The notes beneath the pieces are model-generated. The model saw only the letters and a list, made by a program, of their open reading frames with translations, was not told where the DNA came from and searched no databases. A program made the translations under genes and the position numbers. A DNA stretch of 64,000 nucleotides from Acidiphilium sp. PA (GTDB lineage Bacteria > Pseudomonadota > Alphaproteobacteria > Acetobacterales > Acetobacteraceae): NCBI RefSeq assembly GCF_026191915.1, contig NZ_JAIMBY010000004.1, positions 124,001 through 188,000 on the forward strand. The letters are read 5' to 3'. The stretch's first letter is position 1. Each line of letters begins with the position of its first letter. Below, piece after piece: positions 37,368-47,203 of this stretch.

Positions 37368-40300
37368 CGTGGGCTCCTGTCGTGAGCTGGGCTGCCAGAT
37401 TGGCAAGGCCGGTGAGCGGAATGATCAGCCAGGCCGGGCGATTGGCCGATTCGTAGCAGATTTCATAAGCCGATTTCTCGATCAGGAACAATGTCAACAA
37501 ATCATCCCACGCCGATGTAGACAGCCATGGATGTGCCGCCGCCGCGGCGGTCGTATGATAGGCCTCCAGGAAGCTCGCCCCGGCATCCCTGACGAAGCGT
37601 TGCACCATCGCGTGGCTGCGCTCCGCCGCCCGCTCGGTCGAGGTCGGTACCGCGCGCTCGACTGACGCCGCGGCATAGTCAAACGAACGCAGCAGCCCCG
37701 CGACATCGCGTAAGGCGGAGCCCTTGGCCCGGCGCTCGGCGAGGGATTTCGCCGGTTCGCCTTCGAAATCAATCAAATAGGCGTCGCCTTGCGCAGCCAG
37801 GATCTGTCCGAGATGGAAATCGCCGTGGATGCGGGTTTTCAGCGTGCCGATGCCAGCGTTCGCAAGGCGCGGCAACGCAGCCTCAAGCCCCTGCCGGCAC
37901 GTTCCCAGTTGATCGATCAGCGCGAGCGTCTGCGCCGCGGCAAGCGGGCGGGCCCGTTCGAGCGCCACGAACGCCGCCGCAAGTTGCTGCTTCGCGCCCT
38001 CCGTCCAGCGGGCTACGTCGCGTTCCGCCGCGGGTTCTGGCCGGAAATCCGATGCCGTGTCGGGCGTTGCGAGCGCCGCGTGCATCTCGGCAAGCCGCCG
38101 TCCCATTGCCGCGGCAAAGGGCAGGTAACCCGCCAGAGCATCCGCCTCGCCAGCATCGTCTAGGTCCGCGTGGATCGCTGTGTCTACCGCGCGGGTCAAG
38201 GTATCCAGCGTCCACTGCCAGGCGTCGCCCTGATTGCGCACGAAGCGTTGCGCCACGATCAGAGTGTGTCCCACGCCATCGGAATCCGTCCGCACAATCT
38301 CGCCCAACAGGGCGGGGGTGTTGGCGTAGCCGGCATCGGTCAAAAAGCGTGTCATTTCAGTCTCAGGATGAATACCACCCTCGATCCGACGAAGCACTTT
38401 GATGATAGCGACATCGCCAACAATCATCGAACTGTTGGATTGCTCAGCCGAGAAGCGGCGGATTTCAGCATCCTGCATGTCCGGCAGATCGTCGATCTGC
38501 GCGGTCGGCAGAAATTTGACCTCGCCGTTGCGCACCGCCAGAGTGGTGCGTGCTTTGAGGCCCACGATGATATTGCGTGGCAGGGCATCAATCGCAAAAG
38601 CATCCGTCAGGTAGCCGATCCGGCGGTGGTGGCGGATGCGCGCAAGCGCCAATTGCTGCGCCATCGGGTTCGACGGGGCATCGTCCCAACTCACGGCCAG
38701 CGGCACCTGATAAGTCTGCAGCGTACCGCCGACCTCCACATTTACCTCCGCCAACAACAATCCAGCAGTTTCACTGCCGACGATGTCGGCGCGGCCCAGC
38801 GTCGCAGCACTGATCTTTTGGTCCTTCGCCGCAAACCAACGGCGGCGCGCCAAATAGTTCGGCAGGCTTTCTGTCTCCAAAATGCCGCGGGTTTCTGCAT
38901 TCAGCAGGTCCGACAATCCATTGCGCATCACCAATGTAACAAATTCCGGCAATGGCTCGGAGGGCTGGATGCGCCAGCTTGGCAGTGCGGCTTCGGTCGC
39001 GAGGCTGAACCAATAAAAGGCATACGGCGGCAGGGTCAGCATATATGGCAATTGTCCGACCGGCGGGAACGGCGAGCCGCCAACCAGATCGACCGGAATC
39101 CGGTTCTCGAAAGCCGATAGATCAAGCTCTACCGCCTGCGCGATGCGAGATAGATTATAGACACATAAAATGGTTTCATCCCGTCCGTCCGAATCAGTAA
39201 ACTCACGCAGATATGCGAGAACTTTTCGATTGCCTGGGTATAAAAAACGTAAACCACCGCGCCCGAACGCGCGATGGCGCTTACGCACCGCCAGCATCCG
39301 CCGTGTCCAATTGAGTAACGAGTGTTGATCGGCCGCCTGGGCTTCAACATTCAGCGCCTGATAACCATAGATCGGGTCCATGATCGGCGGCAAAACGAGC
39401 TGTGCAGGATCGACGCGGGAAAACCCCCCATTGCGATCCGGTGACCACTGCATGGGCGTGCGTACGCCATCGCGATCACCCAGATGGATGTTATCACCCA
39501 TACCAATTTCGTCACCGTAATAAATAACGGGTGTGCCGGGCATCGAAAACAGCAAGCCGTTCATCAGTTCGATCCGGCGCCGATCATGCTCCAGCAAGGG
39601 CGCAAGACGGCGGCGGATACCAAGATTGAGCCGAGCCCGCCGATCGGCCGCGTAGGTCTCCCACAGATAGTCCCGCTCGGAATCCGTGACCATCTCAAGG
39701 GTGAGTTCATCATGGTTGCGCAAGAATATCGCCCACTGGCAAGTTTCGAGAATCGCCGGCGTCTGGCGCATGATGTCCGAAATCGGGAAGCGATCTTCCT
39801 GGGCGATTGCCATATACATGCGCGGCATCAGGGGAAAATGAAACGACATATGACATTCATCGCCATCGCCGAAATATTGCTGCGCATCTTCTGGCCATTG
39901 ATTGGCCTCGGCCAGCAGCATCCGGCCGGGGGCATGCGCATCCATCGCGGCGCGGATCTGCTTGAGAATCGCGTGAGTTTCGGGAAGGTTTTCATTATTG
40001 GTACCTTCCCGTTCGATCAGATACGGCACCGCGTCGAGCCTCAAGCCATCGACCCCGAGATCGAGCCAGAAGCGCATCACGCCGAGCACCTCCTGCAACA
40101 CGCGGGGGTTGTCGAAATTCAGGTCAGGCTGATGGCTGTAGAACCGGTGCCAATAATAGGCTCCGGCTACCGGGTCCCAGGTCCAATTCGATTTTTCGGT
40201 ATCAAGAAAGATGATTCGGGTACCATCGTATTTCTGGTCGGTATCAGACCACACATAGTAGTTCCGTGCGGCAGAACCCGACTTTGCCGAACGGGCTCTT

Positions 40301-40677
40301 TGAAACCAGGGATGCTGGTCGGACGTGTGATTGATGACCAACTCAGTAATGACGCGAATATCACGACGATGCGCCGCCTCGATCAGGCGCTTCAAATCGC
40401 TCAGCGTGCCATATTCTTCATGGACCGCACGATAGGCGCTGATGTCGTAGCCATCATCTCGGCGCGGCGACGGGTAGAACGGCAACAGCCAGATCGCCGT
40501 TACACCGAGGTCGGCAATATAGTCCAGCTTTTCCATCAAGCCGGCGAAGTCACCGACGCCATCATTGTTCTTGTCGAAAAATGATTTGACGTGAACCTGA
40601 TAAATAACCGCATCCTTATACCACAGCGGATCGGCATCGCTGATCGATGGGGTGACGAATTTTCCGAGTTTGGTCAT
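37351..40677 (-). CDS. treS: Trehalose synthase fused to maltokinase (TreS-Mak/Pep2)
   Basis: 1108 residues from the ATG at 40677, which overlaps the glgE stop by 4 nt. Residues about 15-555 are TreS, a GH13 enzyme interconverting trehalose and maltose: Asp215 in [13 protein letters not shown], Glu257 in [11 protein letters not shown] and Asp323 in RNHDELTLE. From about residue 600 the protein is a maltokinase: [27 protein letters not shown], His951-Gly-Asp953 in IHGDFHLGQ and Asp970 in DFEGEP. The kinase makes maltose-1-phosphate with ATP, the donor used by GlgE encoded next door. The fusion is a known arrangement in proteobacteria and channels maltose directly into phosphorylation. Confidence 0.95.
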   Translation of the reverse strand: MTKLGKFVTPSISDADPLWYKDAVIYQVHVKSFFDKNNDGVGDFAGLMEKLDYIADLGVTAIWLLPFYPSPRRDDGYDISAYRAVHEEYGTLSDLKRLIEAAHRRDIRVITELVINHTSDQHPWFQRARSAKSGSAARNYYVWSDTDQKYDGTRIIFLDTEKSNWTWDPVAGAYYWHRFYSHQPDLNFDNPRVLQEVLGVMRFWLDLGVDGLRLDAVPYLIEREGTNNENLPETHAILKQIRAAMDAHAPGRMLLAEANQWPEDAQQYFGDGDECHMSFHFPLMPRMYMAIAQEDRFPISDIMRQTPAILETCQWAIFLRNHDELTLEMVTDSERDYLWETYAADRRARLNLGIRRRLAPLLEHDRRRIELMNGLLFSMPGTPVIYYGDEIGMGDNIHLGDRDGVRTPMQWSPDRNGGFSRVDPAQLVLPPIMDPIYGYQALNVEAQAADQHSLLNWTRRMLAVRKRHRAFGRGGLRFLYPGNRKVLAYLREFTDSDGRDETILCVYNLSRIAQAVELDLSAFENRIPVDLVGGSPFPPVGQLPYMLTLPPYAFYWFSLATEAALPSWRIQPSEPLPEFVTLVMRNGLSDLLNAETRGILETESLPNYLARRRWFAAKDQKISAATLGRADIVGSETAGLLLAEVNVEVGGTLQTYQVPLAVSWDDAPSNPMAQQLALARIRHHRRIGYLTDAFAIDALPRNIIVGLKARTTLAVRNGEVKFLPTAQIDDLPDMQDAEIRRFSAEQSNSSMIVGDVAIIKVLRRIEGGIHPETEMTRFLTDAGYANTPALLGEIVRTDSDGVGHTLIVAQRFVRNQGDAWQWTLDTLTRAVDTAIHADLDDAGEADALAGYLPFAAAMGRRLAEMHAALATPDTASDFRPEPAAERDVARWTEGAKQQLAAAFVALERARPLAAAQTLALIDQLGTCRQGLEAALPRLANAGIGTLKTRIHGDFHLGQILAAQGDAYLIDFEGEPAKSLAERRAKGSALRDVAGLLRSFDYAAASVERAVPTSTERAAERSHAMVQRFVRDAGASFLEAYHTTAAAAAHPWLSTSAWDDLLTLFLIEKSAYEICYESANRPAWLIIPLTGLANLAAQLTTGAHDASMG

Positions 40678-43600
40678 GCGCGCACCCGCCAGATGCAATA
40701 AGGCAATTCATGTGGATCGAGGCTGACGATCTGGCGTTTGCCATGCCAGACGAAAGCGAAGTCGCGTGCGAGATCTTCCGCGTGAAGATCTGCGTCATCC
40801 GCGAGCCCGAATCGCCATAACGGCAGCTCGATCTCGGCGGTCTGCAGGTTGAACGGATCAAGGCTGATCGCCGCGAGAACGACATTGCTGCGGTCGGCAT
40901 TAGCCTTTTCAAAAAACAGCACCTGCTCGTTTGAACACGGCAAAAACGTGATGCCAAGGTGGCTTTGTAATGCCGGATTCTGTCGACGCATACGGTTGAG
41001 CGCCGTGATTTCGGCGATGATGTTTCCAGGCCGATCATGATCCCAAGCGCGTATCTGATATTTTTCGGAGTCCAGATATTCTTCGCGCCCCGGCAGTCCC
41101 GCCGCTTCACACAGTTCGAACCCGTTATAAACGCCCCAAAGGCCGGACAAAGTCGCTGCCAGCGCCGCCCGCAGCAGAAAGCCGGGCCGACCGGATGATT
41201 GGAGGAACAGCGGGTTGATGTCCGGCGTGTTGACAAAAAAATGCGGCCGGAAAAACTCCCGCGGCGCCATGGTTGTTAGTTCAACCATGTATGCCCGCAG
41301 TTCCTCGGCCGTGTTGCGCCACGTAAAATAGGTATAGGATTGTGAAAAGCCCAATTTGGCCAGCCGGTACATCAATTTCGGCTTGGTGAACGCTTCCGCG
41401 AGAAACATCACCTCCGGATTCCGCGAGCGAATATCGCCGATCATCCATTCCCAGAACGGCAGGGGCTTGGTATGCGGATTATCAACCCGGAAAATACGCA
41501 CGCCTTGCTTGACCCAGAAGGCCACCACGTCGCGCAACGCAACCCAGAGCGAAGGCATCGCGCCCTCGGCATAGAAGTCAACGTTGACGATATCCTCGTA
41601 CTTTTTCGGTGGATTTTCGGCATAGCGGATCGTGCCATCGGGCCGCCAGTTGAACCATTCGGGATGTTCGCGCAGCCACGGGTGATCTGGCGCGCACTGT
41701 ATTGCAAAATCGAGTGCAATTTCAATGCCCTGCGAAGCCGCTGCGTCGATCAGACGTCTAAAATCATCGAAATTGCCAAGTTCGGGGTGAAGAGTGGTAT
41801 GACCGCCTTCTACTGATCCGATCGCGTACGGGCTACCTGGATCAGTCTCGCTCGGCGTCAAGCTGTTGTTTCGGCCTTTTCGATTTCGTCTGCCAATGGG
41901 GTGAATCGGCGGGAAATACAGCACGTCGAAGCCCATTGCACGAATGCGAGGCAATTGGCTGATGACATCGTCAAAGGTACCATGTCGCGTTTCTGAGCCA
42001 CTCTGGCTACGCGGAAACAACTCGTACCAACTTGCAAAACGCGCGCTCGTCCGCTCGGCATCGATCGGCAGTGGTGGATCGACTCTGAGTAGCGCATGGC
42101 GATGCTCAGCATCACGCATCAACGCTGTCGTTGCAGGGGCGATTAACAAGGGCAAACGTTCTGTCTCGGGCTGGTCCCGCAGCGCTGCGAGCAGGTCGTT
42201 CACGGCAGCCGCCGATGCCTGGCCTATCCGGTTCGCAGACCCGGCAGCTGTCGCCTCGACCAAATGCATCCCTTCGACCAGTTCAAGCCCAACCGGCACA
42301 CCGGCTGCGCTCTTTTTGGCAACTTCGTCGACAAAGGCACCAAACCGATCGATCCAAGCTTCGATTGTGAACTCATAACGGCCTAACCGTTTGACTTGGA
42401 ACTGAGCGGCCCATCGATCGTTGACGACGAGCGCCATCGGCGCGCGTTGCCAGTCTGCATCGTCGACAGCGCGCCAGAGCAGATCGGCAGCTAGCCTGCC
42501 GTGGCCGTCGCAAATCAGGTCGGCCTCGACATTGATCCAGTCACCAACCGTCCGCTTGACCGGAAACCGACCCGCCTCAATCGAAGGGGATACCGCCTCA
42601 ATGGCGATGCGCGGTGCTTTGACCGCCACCTTGGCCGGTGTCAGCGTGTTGCCCTTCCGCCTGATCACGCGAGGTGCAGTAATATCAAGAATGAGCGTAC
42701 CCGTTTCGTCGGTCTGATGAACCGACGCACCCGTGCCACCAAAGGCTTCTCCAAGCCAGGTGACAAGCACCGATTCGGGGATCGGCTCACCGGGTGACGT
42801 GAGCGCGAGGACAATGCCACCGCTCCCGCTGGCGACACGTGCAAACAAGGTAATCGATGCCGCAGGCGGTGACCGCAGGACCACTGGCGTCTGGAATAGC
42901 ACGCGGTGTTGTTGTCGGCGTACGTTCAGACGTCTGATCTGCTCCATCTGGGACACTTGCGGCTTGGCGTTCAAGAGCCAAAGATTACCGACGAAGCTCG
43001 CGAGGGTGATCGCTCGATCCGAGGGTGGCCGCGCATCGCCGGTTGGTACCGTTAGTGTGCCAATTGCGGCAATGGCGCCGACGCGATCGAGATCATCGGC
43101 AATCCAGGAGCCGATCCCGTCCCACCAGCACGACGAGGACAATGCGTAATCGAAGCCGCAACCTGCAAGCGCCGCGATTGCGTGAGGGGCTGCGCCAAGA
43201 CAATCCGCGATGAAACAACAGTTCAGGTTGCGTCGTTTGGCCGCGCCGATCAGCCGCGCCCATATCATTGCAGGTACGCGATGTGCTGAATCGCACCGAA
43301 ACCCATCGATACCAAGTGACTGCCATAGGGCAATCCGCTCATCCCACCAGTCGGTCACCGCGTCCGTGTCCGACAGCAGACGAAACGCCGCGCCATCGTC
43401 CGCATGCACGAACCAGTCCGGATGCTCGTTCGTCAAGGGCGCGCTAGGCGACACGCGATCAATACAGATATCAAGGACGATCGACAGATCACGCGCATGT
43501 GCCATTCCGGCAAGACCTCGCAAGGCGCCATCGGCATCGGCATCGTCCAACCCTCGGCCAAGCCTTGCGTGATCAACGATATTATAACGATGCGATGACG

Positions 43601-43811
43601 CATCGGTTTCAAAGGGCGACGCTATGGCGATGCAGTCGAACCCCAGAGACGCTGCGACCTGTACCTCACTCTCCCATCGATCGCGTGCCACCGATGATAT
43701 ATCGACATAATAAGCGGCGGTCGGCATCGGTCGCCCTGTTGCTACGGGAAGTTCGCGCGAGGTTTTCGATGCCGGTTGGGTCGCGCTGATCAGTGCGGCT
43801 TGGTCATCCAT
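40674..43811 (-). CDS. glgE: Alpha-1,4-glucan:maltose-1-phosphate maltosyltransferase GlgE with an extra N-terminal GH13-like domain
   Basis: 1045 residues; classic GlgE proteins are about 650-700. The C-terminal 640 residues (about 400-1045) are a full GlgE: VGDWINVEADLICDGHG, LYFPPIHPIGRRNRKGRNNS, nucleophile Asp777 in IFRVDNPHTKP and acid Glu806 in FLAEAFTKP, spaced 29 residues as in characterised GlgE. The first 390 residues look like a second, decayed GH13 barrel: YYVDISSVA start, YNIVDHARLG, Asp174 in GIDGFRCDSAHR, but Asp203 rather than Glu at the acid position (FIADCLG). GlgE extends alpha-glucans by two glucose units from maltose-1-phosphate. It is the first gene of the seven-gene cluster. 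Confidence 0.93.
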   Translation of the reverse strand: MDDQAALISATQPASKTSRELPVATGRPMPTAAYYVDISSVARDRWESEVQVAASLGFDCIAIASPFETDASSHRYNIVDHARLGRGLDDADADGALRGLAGMAHARDLSIVLDICIDRVSPSAPLTNEHPDWFVHADDGAAFRLLSDTDAVTDWWDERIALWQSLGIDGFRCDSAHRVPAMIWARLIGAAKRRNLNCCFIADCLGAAPHAIAALAGCGFDYALSSSCWWDGIGSWIADDLDRVGAIAAIGTLTVPTGDARPPSDRAITLASFVGNLWLLNAKPQVSQMEQIRRLNVRRQQHRVLFQTPVVLRSPPAASITLFARVASGSGGIVLALTSPGEPIPESVLVTWLGEAFGGTGASVHQTDETGTLILDITAPRVIRRKGNTLTPAKVAVKAPRIAIEAVSPSIEAGRFPVKRTVGDWINVEADLICDGHGRLAADLLWRAVDDADWQRAPMALVVNDRWAAQFQVKRLGRYEFTIEAWIDRFGAFVDEVAKKSAAGVPVGLELVEGMHLVEATAAGSANRIGQASAAAVNDLLAALRDQPETERLPLLIAPATTALMRDAEHRHALLRVDPPLPIDAERTSARFASWYELFPRSQSGSETRHGTFDDVISQLPRIRAMGFDVLYFPPIHPIGRRNRKGRNNSLTPSETDPGSPYAIGSVEGGHTTLHPELGNFDDFRRLIDAAASQGIEIALDFAIQCAPDHPWLREHPEWFNWRPDGTIRYAENPPKKYEDIVNVDFYAEGAMPSLWVALRDVVAFWVKQGVRIFRVDNPHTKPLPFWEWMIGDIRSRNPEVMFLAEAFTKPKLMYRLAKLGFSQSYTYFTWRNTAEELRAYMVELTTMAPREFFRPHFFVNTPDINPLFLQSSGRPGFLLRAALAATLSGLWGVYNGFELCEAAGLPGREEYLDSEKYQIRAWDHDRPGNIIAEITALNRMRRQNPALQSHLGITFLPCSNEQVLFFEKANADRSNVVLAAISLDPFNLQTAEIELPLWRFGLADDADLHAEDLARDFAFVWHGKRQIVSLDPHELPYCIWRVRA

Positions 43812-44638
43812 GCTGGACAGTCTCCATGCAACCGGTTCCGGTCAAATGTCGTTCGATTTCAGCTCCGTTTACGACGACCGGACAGGCCGACACGTGCCAG
43901 GACGCTGCGCCTCGGCACCGTAAACAACGTATCCGCAGCCTTCCTACGCGATGTGGGCAGGTTCGCCAGCATGTTCAAGTCAGGATCGGCGAGCCACAAT
44001 CACGCAATCCTGTCCGTTTCTGGTTGCAGTATGCGCGATATGGTACGGATCTGATTGAGTATTTTTCGCTGCGGCTCGCGTGTCGTTCAAAACGGCTGTC
44101 AGGTCAGAGGCGCGCAACGATTGTTCAGCCAAGGTTCCCAAGATCGGCAGCCGGCTGCAGAATCAGCCCCAATGCGGTTGCAAACTGCAAGAAACACCGC
44201 TCGTTTGCAAGTCTTCCCACAGCTCCAGAAAAGCGACACGCACACCACTGTCGATTCGCGATAAAGCAATCCGTAGCGCCTTGCGACAGCAGACGGCTTC
44301 AGTCCCGGTTCCTTTGATTCGACCAGCCCATCGCGCGCTTTCGGGTATTGAACCGGACATCCCTGGGATCGACCGGGCTGACGGCCCTGTTCGCCGCGCC
44401 AGGCAGGCTATCACGGCCCTGCCGCATCATGGATTACCGTAAGCGCGATGATCCGGTGCGCCCGATCTGGCGTCCCGCAAGCGCCGCACCAGGCACCAAA
44501 ATCAATTCCCCGGAAAATTCGAATGCAGCACGATCGGCACCGCCATCGCAAATGTCCTCCCATCCAACAAATGCGCAAATAGAAATACGCCTCGAAAAAA
44601 TCTTTCCCCGGGTCGGATGCCGCGCCAACCAGTATTGT
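43812..44638. other. 827-bp intergenic region upstream of glgE; no gene recognised
   Basis: Convergence or divergence logic: glgE starts at 43811 and copA ends at 44639, both on the minus strand, so this interval should contain the promoter of the glgE-treY operon. Several open frames of 60-170 codons exist on the plus strand, but their products are Arg/Ser/Pro/Gln-rich, overlap one another and resemble no family. Composition is less GC-rich than the flanking genes, which is consistent with a regulatory or decayed stretch. Confidence 0.4.
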
Positions 44639-46885
44639 CTACCGCCCTGCCCGCCACCGCCGCAGCAATAACGCATTAGTGACAACGATGACGCTGGAGG
44701 CCGCCATGGCAGCGCCGGCGATCATGGGGTTGAGCAGGCCGAGGCCTGCGAGCGGGATGCCGATGGTGTTGAACGCGAAGGCCCAGAACAGGCCTTGGCG
44801 GATTTTGCCAAAAGTTTTGTTGGCGATATCCAACGCGGCTGCAACCAGCGTGGGGTCGCCGCGCATCAGCGTGATGCCGGCGGTGTGCATGGCGACGTCC
44901 GATCCCGTGGCCATCGCGATCCCGAGATCGGCGGCGGCAAGTGCCGGGGCGTCATTCACGCCGTCGCCCACCATGGCGACGATGCGGCCTTCGTTGCGGA
45001 GGCGCCGGACCATGTCCGCTTTCTCGCCGGGCAGGAGTTCGGCCCGCACCTCATCGATGCCGAGGGCTTTTGCGGCGACAGCGGCGCTTCCCTGACTATC
45101 CCCGGTGAGCAGCACGACACGAATGCCCCGCGCACGCAACGCGGCCACGGCACGGCGTGATCCTGATTTCACCGCATCGCCGAACGCGAGGAGACCAAGC
45201 ACAGCCGGCGTGTCCGCCTGATCCACCGCGCCGCGATCGATCAACCATGAAACAGTACGGCCCTCGTGCTCGAGTGTGGCCGCGACATCACGCAGCGTCC
45301 CCGCATCCGCCCCGGATTCGCCGAGCAACCGGCCGCTGCCGAGCATGAGCCGCCGGCCGTTCACCACCGCCTCGATCCCCCGTCCTGGCAACGCTTTCAC
45401 CGCCGCCGCGCCAGGCGGCTGAACCCCATCAGCCGCCGCCCGCGCCAGCACCGCGCGGGCGAGCGGATGCTCGCTGCCCCGCTGCACCGCGGCCGCGAGG
45501 CGCAGCACGGCAACAGGATCACCGCCCTCCACGGCGTGCAGCGCCACGACGGTTGGCTGCCCCTGGGTCAAGGTGCCGGTCTTGTCGAACGCGACGGTAT
45601 CGATCGACCGTGCGCGCTCCAGCGTTTCCGCGTCCTTGATCAGAATACCATGCGTCGCCGCCACACCGGTTCCCGCCATCACCGCCGTCGGTGTGGCAAG
45701 CCCGAGCGAGCAGGGGCACGCGATCACCAGCACCGCAACGGCGGTCAACACCGCATGTTCCACCGTGCCCCCCGCCAGCAGCCAACCGATCAGCGTGATC
45801 AGCGCCACGACCAGCACCGCCGGCACGAACACCGCCGCCACGCGGTCCACCAGCGCCTGGATCGGCGCCTTGCCGGACTGCGCGGTTTCCACCAGCCGAA
45901 TGATCCGCGCCAGCGTCGTCTCGCCGCCGACCGCCGTGGTTTCGACCAGCAGCACCCCATCGCCGTTGATGGCCCCGCCTGTCACCGGATCGCCGACGCC
46001 TTTGCTCACCGGCACGCTCTCCCCGGTCAGCATCGACAGATCGATCGCGCTCTCCCCCGCGCGGATCGTCCCATCCACCGCGATCCGCTCACCCGGCTTG
46101 ACCACGACGAGATCACCCAACCGGATCGCGCCTACCGCCACCTGCCGTTCCGTGCCATCCGCAGCGCGCAGCGTCGCCCGCGCCGGGCGCAGCGCGGTCA
46201 GTGCCTGCAGCGCCGCCCCGGTCTGGCGCTTGCCGCGCTGTTCGAGCAATTTGCCGAACAGGATCAGCGTGATCACCACGGTCGATGAATCGAAATACAG
46301 CACCGGCCGCCCGCCAACCATCCAGGACCGCAGGAGCAGATACAGGCTCATGCCGTAAGCGGCCGAGGTGCCGAGTGCCACCAGCACATCCATGTTGGCG
46401 CTGCCCGCACGCAGCGCCTTGTACCCGGCCCGATAGAACCGCGCGCCGATCCAGACCTGCACCGGCGTCGCCAACGCCAGCGCCAGCCAGCCCGGCAGCA
46501 TGAACCGCGCCCCGGCCAGATCAGCGATCATCCCGATCACCAGCGGCGCGGTCAACGCCGCGGAGATCGCCAGCACCTCATAATCCCGCCGCGCCGCCCT
46601 TTCGCGCCGCGCCGCCTCATCGGCGTCGCCCGCGGGATCGATCACATGCGCGCCATACCCCGCCCGCTCCACTGCCGCGATCATCGCCGCCGCATCTACC
46701 CCGCGCGCCAACACGCGCGCGGTTTCGCTGGCCAGGTTGACCTCGGCAAGACCAACACCGTCCAGCTTCCGCAACGCCCGCTCGACCCGCCCAGAGCACG
46801 AGGCGCAGGTCATCCCCTCGATCGCCAGATCCACACTGATTTCGTCGGCTGCGGCCCGGTCGGGCATCGGCGTGAGCATGTTCAT
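44639..46885 (-). CDS. copA: Copper-exporting P1B-type ATPase
   Basis: 748 residues, ATG preceded by AAGGA. One heavy-metal-associated domain at the N-terminus has GMTCASC (Cys27 and Cys30). Eight membrane segments are predicted; the sixth contains the metal-site motif Cys390-Pro-Cys392 ([12 protein letters not shown]). The phosphorylated Asp434 lies in [10 protein letters not shown], with TGES in the actuator domain and [10 protein letters not shown] in the hinge. The single N-terminal domain and CPC motif point to Cu(I) export from the cytoplasm. A MerR/CueR-like promoter precedes it. Confidence 0.95.
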   Translation of the reverse strand: MNMLTPMPDRAAADEISVDLAIEGMTCASCSGRVERALRKLDGVGLAEVNLASETARVLARGVDAAAMIAAVERAGYGAHVIDPAGDADEAARRERAARRDYEVLAISAALTAPLVIGMIADLAGARFMLPGWLALALATPVQVWIGARFYRAGYKALRAGSANMDVLVALGTSAAYGMSLYLLLRSWMVGGRPVLYFDSSTVVITLILFGKLLEQRGKRQTGAALQALTALRPARATLRAADGTERQVAVGAIRLGDLVVVKPGERIAVDGTIRAGESAIDLSMLTGESVPVSKGVGDPVTGGAINGDGVLLVETTAVGGETTLARIIRLVETAQSGKAPIQALVDRVAAVFVPAVLVVALITLIGWLLAGGTVEHAVLTAVAVLVIACPCSLGLATPTAVMAGTGVAATHGILIKDAETLERARSIDTVAFDKTGTLTQGQPTVVALHAVEGGDPVAVLRLAAAVQRGSEHPLARAVLARAAADGVQPPGAAAVKALPGRGIEAVVNGRRLMLGSGRLLGESGADAGTLRDVAATLEHEGRTVSWLIDRGAVDQADTPAVLGLLAFGDAVKSGSRRAVAALRARGIRVVLLTGDSQGSAAVAAKALGIDEVRAELLPGEKADMVRRLRNEGRIVAMVGDGVNDAPALAAADLGIAMATGSDVAMHTAGITLMRGDPTLVAAALDIANKTFGKIRQGLFWAFAFNTIGIPLAGLGLLNPMIAGAAMAASSVIVVTNALLLRRWRAGR

Positions 46886-46908
46886 GGGAAAGTCCTTTCC
46901 ATCACCGT

Positions 46909-46940
46909 GGATATGGTGATTCCCATGATGGGAAGGTCAA
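46909..46940 (-). promoter_or_regulatory. CueR/HmrR-type copper-responsive promoter of copA
   Basis: On the minus strand TTGACC (46935-46940) is followed by the dyad TTCCCATCATGGGAA, which is a perfect 7-bp inverted repeat with one central base, and a weak -10 (CATATC/ATATCC) after an unusually long 19-20 bp spacer. Long spacers with a central dyad are the hallmark of MerR-family activator promoters. No cueR gene lies next to it in the window. Confidence 0.65.
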
Positions 46941-46977
46941 GCCTGCGACATCAAACGCAAGGCGAGGGAGGAAGAGT

Positions 46978-47097
46978 CTTCTTTTTTGTGAACAAAAAAG
47001 AAGCAAAAAAAACTTTATTAATCTAGACCAGTGCCGGTGAAACCGCCCGTGTTCCAGAGTCAAAAAGTTTTTTGCTTCTTTTTTACAAAAAAGAAGC
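46978..47097. repeat. AT-rich paired hairpin repeat, copy B (composite)
   Basis: Left unit at 46978-47003 is identical to the left unit of copy A (12-bp stem, GA loop). Right unit at 47074-47097 is a perfect 11-bp stem (GCTTCTTTTTT with AAAAAAGAAGC). Between them lies a ~70-bp sequence clearly related to the centre of copy A (GTGCCGGTGAAACCGCCCG). It separates copA from pepF. The rest of the 318-bp gap holds the copA promoter. Confidence 0.87.
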
Positions 47098-47203
47098 CTT
47101 CCTATCCTCACCCACCCCGCAGGATCGCGGCATAGATCGCCGTGATGTGCGGGAAACTCATCGGCACCCTATACCACCAGACACCATCGAAAAACGCCTC
47201 ACC

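Noticed and set aside
44080-44442. 120-codon plus-strand frame in the glgE-copA gap
   Set aside because: It overlaps two other frames of similar length; composition and lack of motifs suggest chance.
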